Assembly (NCBI GenBank): GCA_031406155.1
Contig: JANOGW010000056.1
Span: 62,001-126,000, forward strand
Length of the DNA stretch: 64,000 nt
Source: JACMNW01 sp031406155
Lineage (GTDB): Bacteria > Pseudomonadota > Alphaproteobacteria > Rhodobacterales > Rhodobacteraceae
Direction: 5' to 3'
The notes under the pieces are model-generated. The model saw nothing but the letters and a program-made list of their open reading frames with translations, was not told where the DNA came from and made no database searches. Shown one piece after another: positions 17,277-25,604 of the stretch (position 1 is the stretch's first letter; each line of letters starts with the position of its first letter). The position numbers were made by a program, and so were the translations under genes.

Positions 17277-18250
17277 TGACTGACATCACGATGATCGACG
17301 CCGCAGCCTGCCGTCTTGCCGGGCATGCAAGGGTGACGCCGCTGCTATCATCGCCCTTCCTTGATGACATTGCCGGGCGGCGGGTTCTGGTCAAGGCCGA
17401 ATGTCTGCAACACACCGGGTCGTTCAAGTTTCGCGGTGGCTGGTCGGCCCTGTCTGCACTGACGCCCGACCGGCGCTCGCGCGGTGTGATCGCGTTTTCC
17501 TCGGGCAATCACGCGCAGGGCGTGGCGCTAGCGGCCAGATTGCACGGGGTGCCTGCCGTGATCATCATGCCAGACGATGCGCCCCGCATGAAGATCGACA
17601 ACACACGCGCACTGGGCGCCGAAGTGGTGCTTTATGATCGCAACACCGATGACCGCGATGCGATCGGGGCCGGCCTGTCTGCGGCGCGCGGCCTGACGCT
17701 GATCAAACCCTACGACGAGCCGCAGGTGATTGCGGGGCAAGGCACGACGGGGCTTGAAATCGCGGCGCAGGCGGCTGCCGAAGGCGTCACCAAAGCTGAT
17801 GTTCTGGTCTGTTGCGGGGGTGGCGGGCTGACTTCGGGCATTGCCCTTGCATTGGAGGCCAGAGCCCCGGGCCTGCGCGCGCGGCCTTGCGAGCCAAGCG
17901 GATTTGATGATGTGACCCGCAGCCTGGCCAGCGGCACGATCCAGCGCAACGCCCGGCTGTCAGGCTCGGTCTGCGATGCCATCATCACGCCCCGCCCGGG
18001 CGATATCACGTTTCCGATCCTGCGCCGCCTGTGTGGTCCGGGCCTTGTTGTCACCGATACCGAGGCGATGCAGGCGGTCGCACTGGCCTTTGCCCGGCTG
18101 AAGATCGTGCTCGAACCGGGGGGTGCTGTCGCCCTTGCGGCCGCTCTGTTTCGCCCTGACCAGATTTCGGGTAACGCAGTGGTCGTGGTGGCGACGGGTG
18201 GCAATGTCGATGCGGATGTGTTTGTCCGATGTCTGGCCAGCGGCGCCTGA
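17276..18250 (+). CDS. Threonine/serine dehydratase-like PLP enzyme
   Basis: 324 aa, the length of catabolic (non-regulated) dehydratases; there is no C-terminal ACT domain. The PLP lysine is in TGSFKFRGG (about residue 52), the phosphate loop in SSGNHAQG and the cofactor glycine loop in CCGGGGLTSG; ATGGNVD closes the fold. Members remove water and ammonia from threonine or serine to give 2-oxo acids; related enzymes act on hydroxyaspartate or in hydroxyectoine breakdown. Start overlaps the preceding stop by 1 bp. Confidence 0.82.
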   Translation: MTDITMIDAAACRLAGHARVTPLLSSPFLDDIAGRRVLVKAECLQHTGSFKFRGGWSALSALTPDRRSRGVIAFSSGNHAQGVALAARLHGVPAVIIMPDDAPRMKIDNTRALGAEVVLYDRNTDDRDAIGAGLSAARGLTLIKPYDEPQVIAGQGTTGLEIAAQAAAEGVTKADVLVCCGGGGLTSGIALALEARAPGLRARPCEPSGFDDVTRSLASGTIQRNARLSGSVCDAIITPRPGDITFPILRRLCGPGLVVTDTEAMQAVALAFARLKIVLEPGGAVALAAALFRPDQISGNAVVVVATGGNVDADVFVRCLASGA

Positions 18251-18361
18251 CATGCCACATGCCTACTCCTTGCCGAACGCCCGCATGCCTATGCCGACCA
18301 ATTGCCACATTCCTGAGGGAGATCTGCCATATCTGACACGCCACTGCCTGACAGTGCAGCG

Positions 18362-19585
18362 ATGAAGGCCCCGGCCGCGCCGCGCCTGGCACTTGCCTTC
18401 ATCCTGTTCACCGTCACGCTCGATGCCATCGGCATCGGCCTGATCTTTCCGGTGATGCCCGACCTGCTGGAACAGGTCACCGGCGGCACGCTGGCCCGCG
18501 CGGCGCTTTGGGGCGGGCTATTGTCGACGTCCTTTGCCGTCATGCAGTTTCTGTTCGGGCCCATCGTGGGCTCGCTGTCGGATCGTTACGGTCGCCGCCC
18601 GGTGCTGTTGATCTCGCTCGCCGTCATGGCGGTGGATTACATCGTTCTTGCCACCGCGCAGACGATCTGGCTGTTGCTTGTCGCGCGCATCGTGGCTGGG
18701 ATTGCCGCCGCGACCTTTTCTACCGCCACCGCCTTTATCGCCGACATCACGCCACCGGAGGATCGTGGCCGCCGGTTTGGCCTGATCGGGGCCTGTTTTG
18801 GGGTGGGTTTCGTGCTTGGGCCTCTGATTGGCGGATTGCTGTCAACGCTTGATCTGCGCGCGCCCTTCTATGCGGCGGCCTGCCTTGCCGGCGCGAACCT
18901 GATCTTTGGCTACCTTATCCTGCCCGAAACCGTCACCGACGCCACTCGCCGCGCCTTTACCCTGTCGCGGGCCAACCCGCTTGGCGCGCTGCGCGCCGTC
19001 AGCCGCCTGCCCGGCTTGAAGCGCCCGCTGATCTGCTTTCTGGTGTTGGGCATCGCGATGAACGTCTATCCGGCGATCTGGGCCTTTTACGGTCAGGCCC
19101 GCTTTGACTGGGACAGCCGCATGATCGGCATTTCACTGGCGGTCTACGGCGTTTCCTTCGCTCTCGGTCAGGCACTGCTGGTTGGCCCGCTGATCCGCCG
19201 CTTTGGCGAACACCGTGCAGCACACTATGGAATGTGGGTGGATTTCACCACTCTTGCCGCCCTCGGCCTTGTCACCTCGGGGCCTATCGCGCTGATGATC
19301 ACGCCGCTGACAGCCCTTGGCGGCGTGGTCACCCCGGCGCTGCAATCGATCCTGTCGCGCTCTGCCCCGGCCAATGCGCAGGGAGAATTGCAAGGCGTGC
19401 TGTCCAGCCTCAATGCGCTGGCGATGATCACCTCGCCGCTGATCATGACGGCGACGTTTTCGGCCTTCACCGGCCCTGCGGCCCCGGTATACTCCCCCGG
19501 CGCGCCGTTCCTGCTGGCCTCCGCCATGATGCTCATTTGCGTCATCCTGCATGTCGGCGGCTCACGCGAAACACCCAAGGACTAG
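18362..19585 (+). CDS. MFS transporter, TetA/TCR-like
   Basis: 407 aa with about 12 hydrophobic segments. The MFS motif A loop GSLSDRYGRRPVLL after TM2 and the N-terminal LDAIGIGLIFPVMPDLL are typical of the TCR/Tet drug:proton antiporter family. It probably exports a small hydrophobic compound from the inner membrane; tetracycline resistance cannot be assumed. It is 111 bp after the dehydratase gene, so it may have its own promoter. A GC-rich hairpin (19625-19645) follows it. Confidence 0.85.
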   Translation: MKAPAAPRLALAFILFTVTLDAIGIGLIFPVMPDLLEQVTGGTLARAALWGGLLSTSFAVMQFLFGPIVGSLSDRYGRRPVLLISLAVMAVDYIVLATAQTIWLLLVARIVAGIAAATFSTATAFIADITPPEDRGRRFGLIGACFGVGFVLGPLIGGLLSTLDLRAPFYAAACLAGANLIFGYLILPETVTDATRRAFTLSRANPLGALRAVSRLPGLKRPLICFLVLGIAMNVYPAIWAFYGQARFDWDSRMIGISLAVYGVSFALGQALLVGPLIRRFGEHRAAHYGMWVDFTTLAALGLVTSGPIALMITPLTALGGVVTPALQSILSRSAPANAQGELQGVLSSLNALAMITSPLIMTATFSAFTGPAAPVYSPGAPFLLASAMMLICVILHVGGSRETPKD

Positions 19586-19594
19586 CCCTACATT

Positions 19595-19645
19595 TTCATT
19601 TTGGCCCAGATATCCCACGGGGGTGCGGGGGTGTGAAACCCCCGC
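19595..19645. repeat. Intergenic repeat copy 1 with terminator-like hairpin
   Basis: A 21-bp element (19595-19615, beginning TTCATTTTGG and ending ATATCC) is repeated in opposite orientation at 20959-20979, 19 of 21 positions identical. Next to copy 1 is an 8-bp perfect stem, GCGGGGGT (19625-19632) with ACCCCCGC (19638-19645) around a 5-nt loop, with no T-run. It may serve as a terminator for the MFS gene. I recall such T-rich element plus GC-hairpin units from Rhodobacteraceae intergenic regions. Confidence 0.65.
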
Positions 19646-19671
19646 TCCTCGCCACCAGCGAAAGCCCTGTC

Positions 19672-20916
19672 ATGCGCCTCAAAGACCTCGAGATTTTCGT
19701 TGTGGCCCCGCCAGCCCCGGGATGGGGCGGGCGCTACTGGATCTTCACCAAACTGACCACCGACGACGGCATCGTCGGCTACGGTGAATGCTATGCCTCT
19801 ACCGTCGGCCCCAAGGCAATGATCGCGGTAATCGAGGATGTGTTTTCGCGCCACATGGAAGGCCAAAGCCCGGAAAGCATCGAATGGATGTACCGGCGGG
19901 CCTATTCATCGGGCTTCACCCAGCGCCCCGACCCCACCGTCATGGGCGCGTTTTCGGGGCTGGAGATTGCCTGCTGGGATATCCTTGGCAAGGCCCGCAA
20001 TCGCCCGGTCTGGGCACTGCTGGGCGGCAAGATGAATGACCGGATCCGGTCTTACACCTATCTTTACCCCGCACCGGGCAAGGAAACCCCCGGCTTCTGG
20101 GTTGACCCCGATGCCGCCGCCGAGGCGGCACTCAGGTTTGTGAACATGGGCTTCACGGCGGTTAAGTTCGACCCCGCCGGCCCCTACACCATCCGGGGCG
20201 GCCATGAGCCCGCAATGTCGGACATCACCCGGTCGGTTGCCTTTTGCAAGGCGATCAGGGATGCGGTGGGCGACCGCGCAGATCTGCTGTTCGGCACGCA
20301 TGGCCAGTTCACCACACCCGGCGCCATCCGGATGGGCAAGGCGCTGGAACCCTACAACCCGCTTTGGTATGAAGAACCCTGCCCGCCCGACAATCTGCTG
20401 GAATTTGCCGAGATCGCGAAACATGTCTCGGTTCCGCTGGCAACCGGCGAGCGGCTGACCACCAAAGCCGAGTTCGGCGCGCTGCTGCGGCATGGCGGGG
20501 TGCGTATCTTGCAACCCGCACTGGGCCGGGTCGGCGGCATCTGGGAGGCCAAGAAGATCGCCGCGATGGCCGAGGTGTTCAATGCCGAAATGGCCCCGCA
20601 TCTGTATGCAGGCCCGGTAGAATGGGCCGCGAATGTGCATTTTGCCGCCTCTATCCCGAACCTGCTGATCGCCGAAACCATTGAAACCGGCGGCGCGTTT
20701 CATCTGGCGCTGATCAGGAACACCATCAAATGGGAAGACGGCTACATCCTGCCGCCCGATGCTCCCGGACTTGGCATCGAGTTTGACGAAGACCTCGCCC
20801 GCGCGCATCCCTATCTAGGCAATGCCCTGCATTTGCAGATGCAAGAGGCCCCTTGCGACTACCGGCATGGCAACCGGTTCGAAGGCGGGGCACCGGCGCA
20901 GGTCGCACCGACCTGA
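19672..20916 (+). CDS. Mandelate racemase/muconate lactonizing enzyme family protein (sugar-acid dehydratase-like)
   Basis: 414 aa from ATG 19672; the upstream open frame overlaps the MFS gene and is not used. It has the enolase-superfamily capping domain (1-140) and barrel: AVKFDPAG (K165), WYEEP (E235) and LATGERLTT (E260) as metal-site elements, and APHLYAGP with a conserved histidine. The first metal-ligand strand reads LLFGTHGQF (206-213); where galactonate-dehydratase relatives have D-x-H-G, the aspartate position looks like Gly208. Most relatives dehydrate aldonic acids. No sugar-acid transporter or aldolase is adjacent, and it is flanked by an inverted pair of repeats. Confidence 0.8.
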   Translation: MRLKDLEIFVVAPPAPGWGGRYWIFTKLTTDDGIVGYGECYASTVGPKAMIAVIEDVFSRHMEGQSPESIEWMYRRAYSSGFTQRPDPTVMGAFSGLEIACWDILGKARNRPVWALLGGKMNDRIRSYTYLYPAPGKETPGFWVDPDAAAEAALRFVNMGFTAVKFDPAGPYTIRGGHEPAMSDITRSVAFCKAIRDAVGDRADLLFGTHGQFTTPGAIRMGKALEPYNPLWYEEPCPPDNLLEFAEIAKHVSVPLATGERLTTKAEFGALLRHGGVRILQPALGRVGGIWEAKKIAAMAEVFNAEMAPHLYAGPVEWAANVHFAASIPNLLIAETIETGGAFHLALIRNTIKWEDGYILPPDAPGLGIEFDEDLARAHPYLGNALHLQMQEAPCDYRHGNRFEGGAPAQVAPT

Positions 20917-20958
20917 CCCGGCGCCGACGCGCACGCTGATTTCGGATGCCTTCGGCGA

Positions 20959-20979
20959 GGATATTTGGACCAAAATGAA
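20959..20979. repeat. Intergenic repeat copy 2
   Basis: Reverse-complement partner of the element at 19595-19615, with two mismatches in 21 positions. It lies 43 bp after the enolase-superfamily gene, in the opposite orientation to copy 1, so the two copies bracket that gene. Confidence 0.65.
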
Positions 20980-21157
20980 TGCCGCGGGCAGTCGCCCTGC
21001 TGGGCAGTATTTGGGTGGTGTGCGACAGGCCGATCACAACCCCTAGCGGTAAGACCTGTCGAAACAGACATATCCCAAACGCCAAGATGTGCGTGAACCA
21101 GATTTGGCGTATGACTTGGGCTTGTAACCAGTGACTAATTCTTCAGCAGGTGTATTT

Positions 21158-21373
21158 GTGAGCGACCAAGACCGTATTTTCACGCTGGAGCGTGAAGTGA
21201 TCGATACGCGCAAGGCGGCAGTTGAATTGATTGTCGGCTGGCTGGAGCACAGTCATTCCACACCCGCCGCGCGGCGGCTTGCGGCCCAATGGTTTGATGC
21301 GGCAGCAGTAGGCGCCGACATGGATGTCGCGCGCTTGGCACGGCTGGTCGCGGGCGCATTACGCAGGAACTAG
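21158..21373 (+). CDS. Small hypothetical protein
   Basis: 71 aa from GTG 21158, which has AGCAGG seven bases upstream; an upstream GTG (21131) would add nine residues but lacks a ribosome site. The protein is predicted all-alpha, with an N-terminal acidic-basic helix (DRIFTLEREVIDTRKAAVELIVGWL, in segments) and a hydrophobic C-terminal helix (ARLARLVAGALRRN). No signal peptide or cysteines. I do not recognise the family. It is convergent with the DUF1330 gene. Confidence 0.5.
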   Translation: MSDQDRIFTLEREVIDTRKAAVELIVGWLEHSHSTPAARRLAAQWFDAAAVGADMDVARLARLVAGALRRN

Positions 21374-21437
21374 CACGCGGCGCAGTCGGATCGACATGCT
21401 GATCGCCATTGGCGCCGCAACGGGCCAATGGCCGCCG

Positions 21438-21809
21438 TCAATCGTCGGAAGAGCCCTGAACGATGATTGCATCTGCGCTTGCGAACGCCAGACGCACAGC
21501 TTTTGCGCCTTGGTTTTCAACGCTGTTGTAGCAATCCATGGCATCCTGCACCGTCGCGAATTCGACTACAATAGTGCGGCTCTTCAGGTCGCCGACCAGA
21601 AGTTGCTGCGCGCCACCACGCACGATGTAGCGGCCGCCATAACGCGTGAAAGCATCTTCGTCGACATCGCGGTAAAGTGCGTAACGCTGCTGATCAGTGA
21701 TGTCGATATGCGCGATGAGATACCCCTTTTGCGGCTGCTGGGTGATATCAGTCGCCTCGGTACTGTCCTGTGCAAGGTCGCCGGCGCCTGGCCGAATGTG
21801 AGTCGTCAT
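21438..21809 (-). CDS. DUF1330 family protein
   Basis: 123 aa. From KGYLIAHIDITD onward (about residue 28) it follows the DUF1330 dimeric ferredoxin-like fold: an IDITD strand, a YRDVDEDAFTRYGGRYIVRGG segment (in parts), and VVEFATVQDAMDCYNS. The first 27 residues are polar and probably disordered. GGAAGG lies about ten bases before the ATG. Biochemical function of the family is unknown; it resembles small antibiotic-biosynthesis-monooxygenase-like proteins. It stands alone. Confidence 0.78.
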   Translation of the reverse strand: MTTHIRPGAGDLAQDSTEATDITQQPQKGYLIAHIDITDQQRYALYRDVDEDAFTRYGGRYIVRGGAQQLLVGDLKSRTIVVEFATVQDAMDCYNSVENQGAKAVRLAFASADAIIVQGSSDD

Positions 21810-21971
21810 AGTCTAGCTGCCTTCCATATGCCGAGAGGGTCTGCCGGCCAATGGCGTATGCAACCCTCTTTGAAAACGCGACCGACGGCTGTTAGGTTCC
21901 GCTCACGATTGAAATTGTGGTTTCATGGCCGGGTCGCCACGCGCGACGGATTTCCGACCGAATCTGAACGC

Positions 21972-22256
21972 TTACCGCGCCGCAAGCACCCGTTGCACGA
22001 TGCCGGGGTCTTTTTCGATCAGCGCCAGCAGGACCTGCGCCGGGCCGTCGGGAACGCGGCGTTTTTGTTCCCAATTCAGCAAGGTAGCACGCTTCACGCC
22101 AATTGATTTTGCAAAATCCGCTTGTGAAAGCCCTGTGCGGGCCCGGATTGCAGGCACATCGGGGGTGGCCACCTCGACCGGGCGGATGGGGGCGCGGCGC
22201 GGTGTCGTCAGCGGGTTTTGCAAGCCGCGCATGATGCCTTCCAGAAACTCAGCCAT
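21972..22256 (-). CDS. XRE-family helix-turn-helix protein, antitoxin-like
   Basis: 94 aa. The C-terminal half is a helix-turn-helix of the HigA/NadS type: RTGLSQADFAKSIGVKRATLLNWEQ (in segments), then RRVPDGPAQVLLALIEKDPGIV. The N-terminal 30 residues are a proline-rich lead with a short helix. Such proteins usually sit beside a RelE/HigB-type toxin, but neither flank (21810-21971, 22257-22336) has room for one, so it is an orphan antitoxin-like or simple regulatory protein. Confidence 0.75.
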   Translation of the reverse strand: MAEFLEGIMRGLQNPLTTPRRAPIRPVEVATPDVPAIRARTGLSQADFAKSIGVKRATLLNWEQKRRVPDGPAQVLLALIEKDPGIVQRVLAAR

Positions 22257-22336
22257 GATATTTTCCCAATCCTGAGAGTTGCCAGCTTGCGCCAGTGGCG
22301 CATCAAATCAATCGCCGCGAATTCCGGCAAAAAAAA

Positions 22337-22370
22337 GGCGCGCCGGACTGGCGCGCCGATGTTTTTTATC
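22337..22370. terminator. Bidirectional rho-independent terminator
   Basis: Perfect 8-bp stem GGCGCGCC (22337-22344) / GGCGCGCC (22350-22357) with a 5-nt loop. An A-run precedes it (22329-22336) and a T-run follows (22362-22367), so it can act in both directions. It follows the terC gene on the minus strand. Confidence 0.8.
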
Positions 22371-22381
22371 TTTTTCCTGAC

Positions 22382-23041
22382 CTAGCCCATAAAGGTTGCG
22401 GCCATCGGCTGCACCTCTTCCCAGCCGCGCCATATCATGTCGATGGCCACATACAGGATGACGGCAAGACCGACATAGGCAATCCAGTGGTGCTTGTTCA
22501 GCAGGCGCGCGACAAAAGACGCCGCAAGCCCCATCAGCGCGATGGACATCACCAGCCCGATGATCAGAACAGTAGGATGGTCGCGGGCAGCACCGGCCAC
22601 CGCCAGCACGTTATCCAGCGACATCGACACATCGGCGATGACGATCTGCAAGGACGCCTGCCTCAGCGTTTTGGTTGGCCCGCCGCCGGCTATCGTGCCG
22701 TCGGCGTTCAGGTCCATGCCCGTCAGCGCCTCTTCTGCGCGGTCTTCGGTCGCACGGCCGTCGCGCAGTTCGCGCCACATTTTCCAACAGACCCACAGCA
22801 GCAAGATACCGCCGGCAAGCAACAAACCGACAATGGCCAGCAGTTGCGTCGTGATCAGCGCAAAGAATATCCTCAGCACGGTGGCGGCGATGATGCCGAT
22901 CAAAATCGCCTTGCCCCGCTGTTCTTTTGGCAAGCCGGCCGCCGCAAGGCCGATGACGATCGCGTTATCGCCGGCCAATACCAGATCGATTGCCAAGACT
23001 TGCAAGAGGGCTGCAAACCCTTCGGCTGTGAATATTTCCAT
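22382..23041 (-). CDS. TerC-family integral membrane protein
   Basis: 219 aa from ATG 23041; an alternative start at 23068 adds nine polar residues. It has about seven hydrophobic segments and the TerC signature aspartates: IDLVLAGDNAIVIGLA near the N-terminus and IADVSMSLDNVLAVAG near the middle. The central insert (about 95-130) is polar. The family is linked to tellurite response and, in other bacteria, to metal (Mn) handling in the inner membrane. It ends at a strong bidirectional terminator. Confidence 0.88.
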   Translation of the reverse strand: MEIFTAEGFAALLQVLAIDLVLAGDNAIVIGLAAAGLPKEQRGKAILIGIIAATVLRIFFALITTQLLAIVGLLLAGGILLLWVCWKMWRELRDGRATEDRAEEALTGMDLNADGTIAGGGPTKTLRQASLQIVIADVSMSLDNVLAVAGAARDHPTVLIIGLVMSIALMGLAASFVARLLNKHHWIAYVGLAVILYVAIDMIWRGWEEVQPMAATFMG

Positions 23042-23172
23042 AAGGTTTCGGTTCCCAGAAAGACGCAAGTTGCCGCCTTCCTAAGGTGCCGGGCGGCAAA
23101 ACTCAACGGCCAAAGCTGATTTCGCGCGCCCGCCCTGTTGCACAGCAGGGCGATCCGCACTACCGACCACTG

Positions 23173-23949
23173 ATGCTGTCTTACCAACACCATTTTCACG
23201 CTGGAAATCTGGCTGATGTGCACAAGCATGCTTTGTTGTGCCAGATGCTTGACTATCTGACGCAGAAGGACAAGCCGCTCAGCTACGTAGAAACCCATGC
23301 CGGGCGCGGGCTTTATGATCTGGCGGCAGCCGAGGCTGTGAAAACCGGCGAGGCGCGGGCCGGGATCTTGCAGGTCGAGCACAGGTTTGCAGCGAATCAC
23401 TCTTACCGGCTGCGTCTGGCAGAGGCGCGCGCGCAGGCGGGACCGATGGCCTATCCCGGATCGCCCCTGCTCGCGGCGCTATCTTTGCGGGATAGCGACA
23501 CCATGCATCTGGCCGAACTGCACCCCGGCGAAGTGCAGCATTTGCGCCAGACCATGATGCCATGGGGCGCGCATATTTACCAAAACGAAGGGTTCTCGAC
23601 CGCCCATGCGGTCTGCCCGCCAACGCCGCGGCGCGGGCTGATGCTGATCGATCCGTCCTACGAGGTGAAGGCCGACTACGAGACCATTCCAAAGGCCATC
23701 GGCCAGTTGCACCGAAAATGGAATGTGGGGGTGATTTGCCTGTGGTATCCGATTCTGGATACCGCGCCACACCTGCCGATGCTGGCAGCACTTGTCGAAC
23801 AGCACGAGGGCGCGTTGCGCCATGAGGTGCGATTTGCGCCGGTGCGCGACGGGCACCGGATGGTCGGGTCGGGAGTGTTCATCCTCAATCCTCCTTACGG
23901 CATTCAGGCCGAGGCTGCATGGCTGACAGACCTTTTTTCGTCGTTGTAG
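23173..23949 (+). CDS. rlmJ: 23S rRNA (adenine(2030)-N6)-methyltransferase
   Basis: 258 aa from ATG 23173, chosen because MLSYQHHFHAGNLADVHKH is the family's typical N-terminus; the frame is open for 29 more codons upstream. SAM-binding motif: YVETHAGRGLYDL. The catalytic motif is IDPSYE rather than the DPPYE of E. coli RlmJ, a conservative change in the N6-adenine methyltransferase loop. RlmJ methylates A2030 of 23S rRNA. Monocistronic and divergent from terC. Confidence 0.88.
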   Translation: MLSYQHHFHAGNLADVHKHALLCQMLDYLTQKDKPLSYVETHAGRGLYDLAAAEAVKTGEARAGILQVEHRFAANHSYRLRLAEARAQAGPMAYPGSPLLAALSLRDSDTMHLAELHPGEVQHLRQTMMPWGAHIYQNEGFSTAHAVCPPTPRRGLMLIDPSYEVKADYETIPKAIGQLHRKWNVGVICLWYPILDTAPHLPMLAALVEQHEGALRHEVRFAPVRDGHRMVGSGVFILNPPYGIQAEAAWLTDLFSSL

Positions 23950-24038
23950 GCCGCTGATCGGCCTGCCTGCAGCACGATGAAAATCGTCATGTTCGGGTCG
24001 TGCTTGGCATTGGCAGCGGGCGATTGAAAGGCTATCTG

Positions 24039-24485
24039 ATGGAGATGTTTGATGCTTTGCTTCGCCGCCTGACCGCCCCGAACCCCGGCCGCCTGCCGGT
24101 GGCGGATGCGCAACTGTCGCTGGCCACGTTGCTGGTCCGGGTGGCGCGTGCCGACGGGCTTTATGATCAGGCAGAGGTTGACCGGATCGACAGGGTGATC
24201 GGGCTGCAATTCGGGCTTGACCCGTTTTCGGCCGCCCGCCTGCGCCGTGACGCCGAAGGGATGGAGGCAGAGGCCCCCGATACCGTACGCTTTACCCGGG
24301 CGCTGAAAGACGCCGTCGCCCCGGAAGACCGCGCCGGCATGATGCAAGCGCTGTGGTCGGTGGCACTGTCGGACGGCCTGCGCGACGACAGCGAGGATCA
24401 GTTGCTGCGCCTAGTGTCGAATTTGCTGGGGCTGTCGGATCAGGATTCTGCCATTGCCCGCAGGCGCGCAGAGGCGCGGCTTTGA
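24039..24485 (+). CDS. TerB-like protein
   Basis: 148 aa from ATG 24039; ATG 24045 is also possible and the frame is open to 24000. It is an all-alpha TerB/DjlA-N-like domain: LATLLVRVARADGLYDQAEVDRID (in segments) followed by a second half ALWSVALSDGLRDDSEDQLLR, each with the acidic D-G-x-x-D-x-x-E pattern of the family. Probably cytosolic. Its stop overlaps the TTG start of the next gene, so the two are co-translated. Exact role unknown. Confidence 0.8.
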   Translation: MEMFDALLRRLTAPNPGRLPVADAQLSLATLLVRVARADGLYDQAEVDRIDRVIGLQFGLDPFSAARLRRDAEGMEAEAPDTVRFTRALKDAVAPEDRAGMMQALWSVALSDGLRDDSEDQLLRLVSNLLGLSDQDSAIARRRAEARL

Positions 24486-25246
24486 TCGCGTCGCTGCCGA
24501 TGTACGACCTGCCCGATTGCCGGGCTGCGAATGATCGCTATTGGGCCAGGATCCGGGACAGGGTGCGCGCGGCAGGCGGTACGGCTCCGGATGCCATCAG
24601 CCGCGAATTGCCCGATCTGATGGCGCATTGGCAGCGGCCCGATCTGGTCCTGTCACAAACCTGCGGGTTTCCGTTCCGGGCGGTGCTGAAGGATAAGGTC
24701 ACGTTGGTCGGAACGCTCGATTTTGGCCTCGATGGCTGCCCGCCGGGGTACTACCATTCCGTTTTCGTGGCGCGGGCAGATGATCCGCGCAAGGAACTGG
24801 TAGCGTTCAAGGATGCGCGCTTTGCCTATAACGATCCACTGTCGCAATCAGGCTGGGCGGCTCCGCAGATCCATGCGGCGGGGCTGGGATTTCAGTTCAG
24901 CCCCGATGTGCGGACCGGCGGCCACGCGCTGTCTGCCCGCGCCGTGCTGGACGGGGAAGCCGACATTGCCTCGCTCGATGCGGTGACATGGCGGCTTTGT
25001 CTGCGTAACAATCCGGGCATGCGGGCGCTGAAGGTGGTTGATCGCACTGAACCGACGCCCGGCCTGCCCTACATCGCGGCCCTCGGGGCTGACCAGCCGA
25101 TGCTGCTTGCGGCGCTGGAAGCCGCAATCGCCGCGCTGGACCCGGCGGATCGCGCGATTTTGGGCATAGTGGGCGTGCTTTACATTCCCGCGGAGCGCTA
25201 TCTGGCGGTGCCTACCCCGGCGGCACCTGCCGCGCTTGCAAGGTAA
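24482..25246 (+). CDS. PhnD-like substrate-binding-domain protein without signal peptide
   Basis: 254 aa from TTG 24482 (MIASLPMYDLPD), overlapping the TerB-like gene's stop; ATG 24500 is the alternative. Conserved blocks are WQRPDLVLSQTCGFPFR, DGCPPGYYHSVFVARAD, QSGWAAPQ and GEADIASLDAVTW, which follow the PhnD/phosphonate-binding periplasmic fold. It lacks an N-terminal signal or lipobox, so it should stay in the cytosol, and there are no ABC permease or ATPase genes nearby. A ligand sensor or carrier role is possible but unproven. Confidence 0.72.
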   Translation: MIASLPMYDLPDCRAANDRYWARIRDRVRAAGGTAPDAISRELPDLMAHWQRPDLVLSQTCGFPFRAVLKDKVTLVGTLDFGLDGCPPGYYHSVFVARADDPRKELVAFKDARFAYNDPLSQSGWAAPQIHAAGLGFQFSPDVRTGGHALSARAVLDGEADIASLDAVTWRLCLRNNPGMRALKVVDRTEPTPGLPYIAALGADQPMLLAALEAAIAALDPADRAILGIVGVLYIPAERYLAVPTPAAPAALAR

Positions 25247-25604
25247 GTCAATTTTCGGTTTTTGTTGGTCAATCGCACATCATTTGGGGTGGCAACGACG
25301 CAAACAGCCCCGCCGACAGCAGCCGTTATCGATCATCCCCGCCACCAGTCGCGGTGCCCTGCGTGCAAAACTGCTGCGACCCACTGTCAGAATTCGCTTG
25401 CTTCGGCACATCATCCACGGGTATCTTAAATTTGATCAAATTCTCCGGACAATCGTTTGGGGCCACTTTCAGTGTGCCAGACCCGAGTTTGACCAATACG
25501 GGAGAAAGGGACCAAGGGCATGGTCCCCACCCCGCCAGATGGCCCCCTAATGGGTCTGGTCCGGCGTAGCGGTGGTCACTGTGCCATGGCCTTCATGTGA
25601 GTGA
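25247..25604. other. Intergenic region (358 bp) ahead of the polyamine cluster
   Basis: No convincing gene. It holds a 14-bp perfect palindrome (25429-25442, listed separately) and, near 25520-25560, GC-rich inverted stretches. It probably contains the promoter of the first glutamine-synthetase-like gene, but no clear -35/-10 pair could be fixed. Confidence 0.4.
25429..25442. promoter_or_regulatory. Perfect palindrome AATTTGATCAAATT, candidate operator
   Basis: A 14-bp perfect dyad in a short AT-rich patch, 163 bp upstream of the glutamine-synthetase-like gene. It has the shape of a dimeric regulator site. The responsible regulator is not identifiable from this window. Confidence 0.4.
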
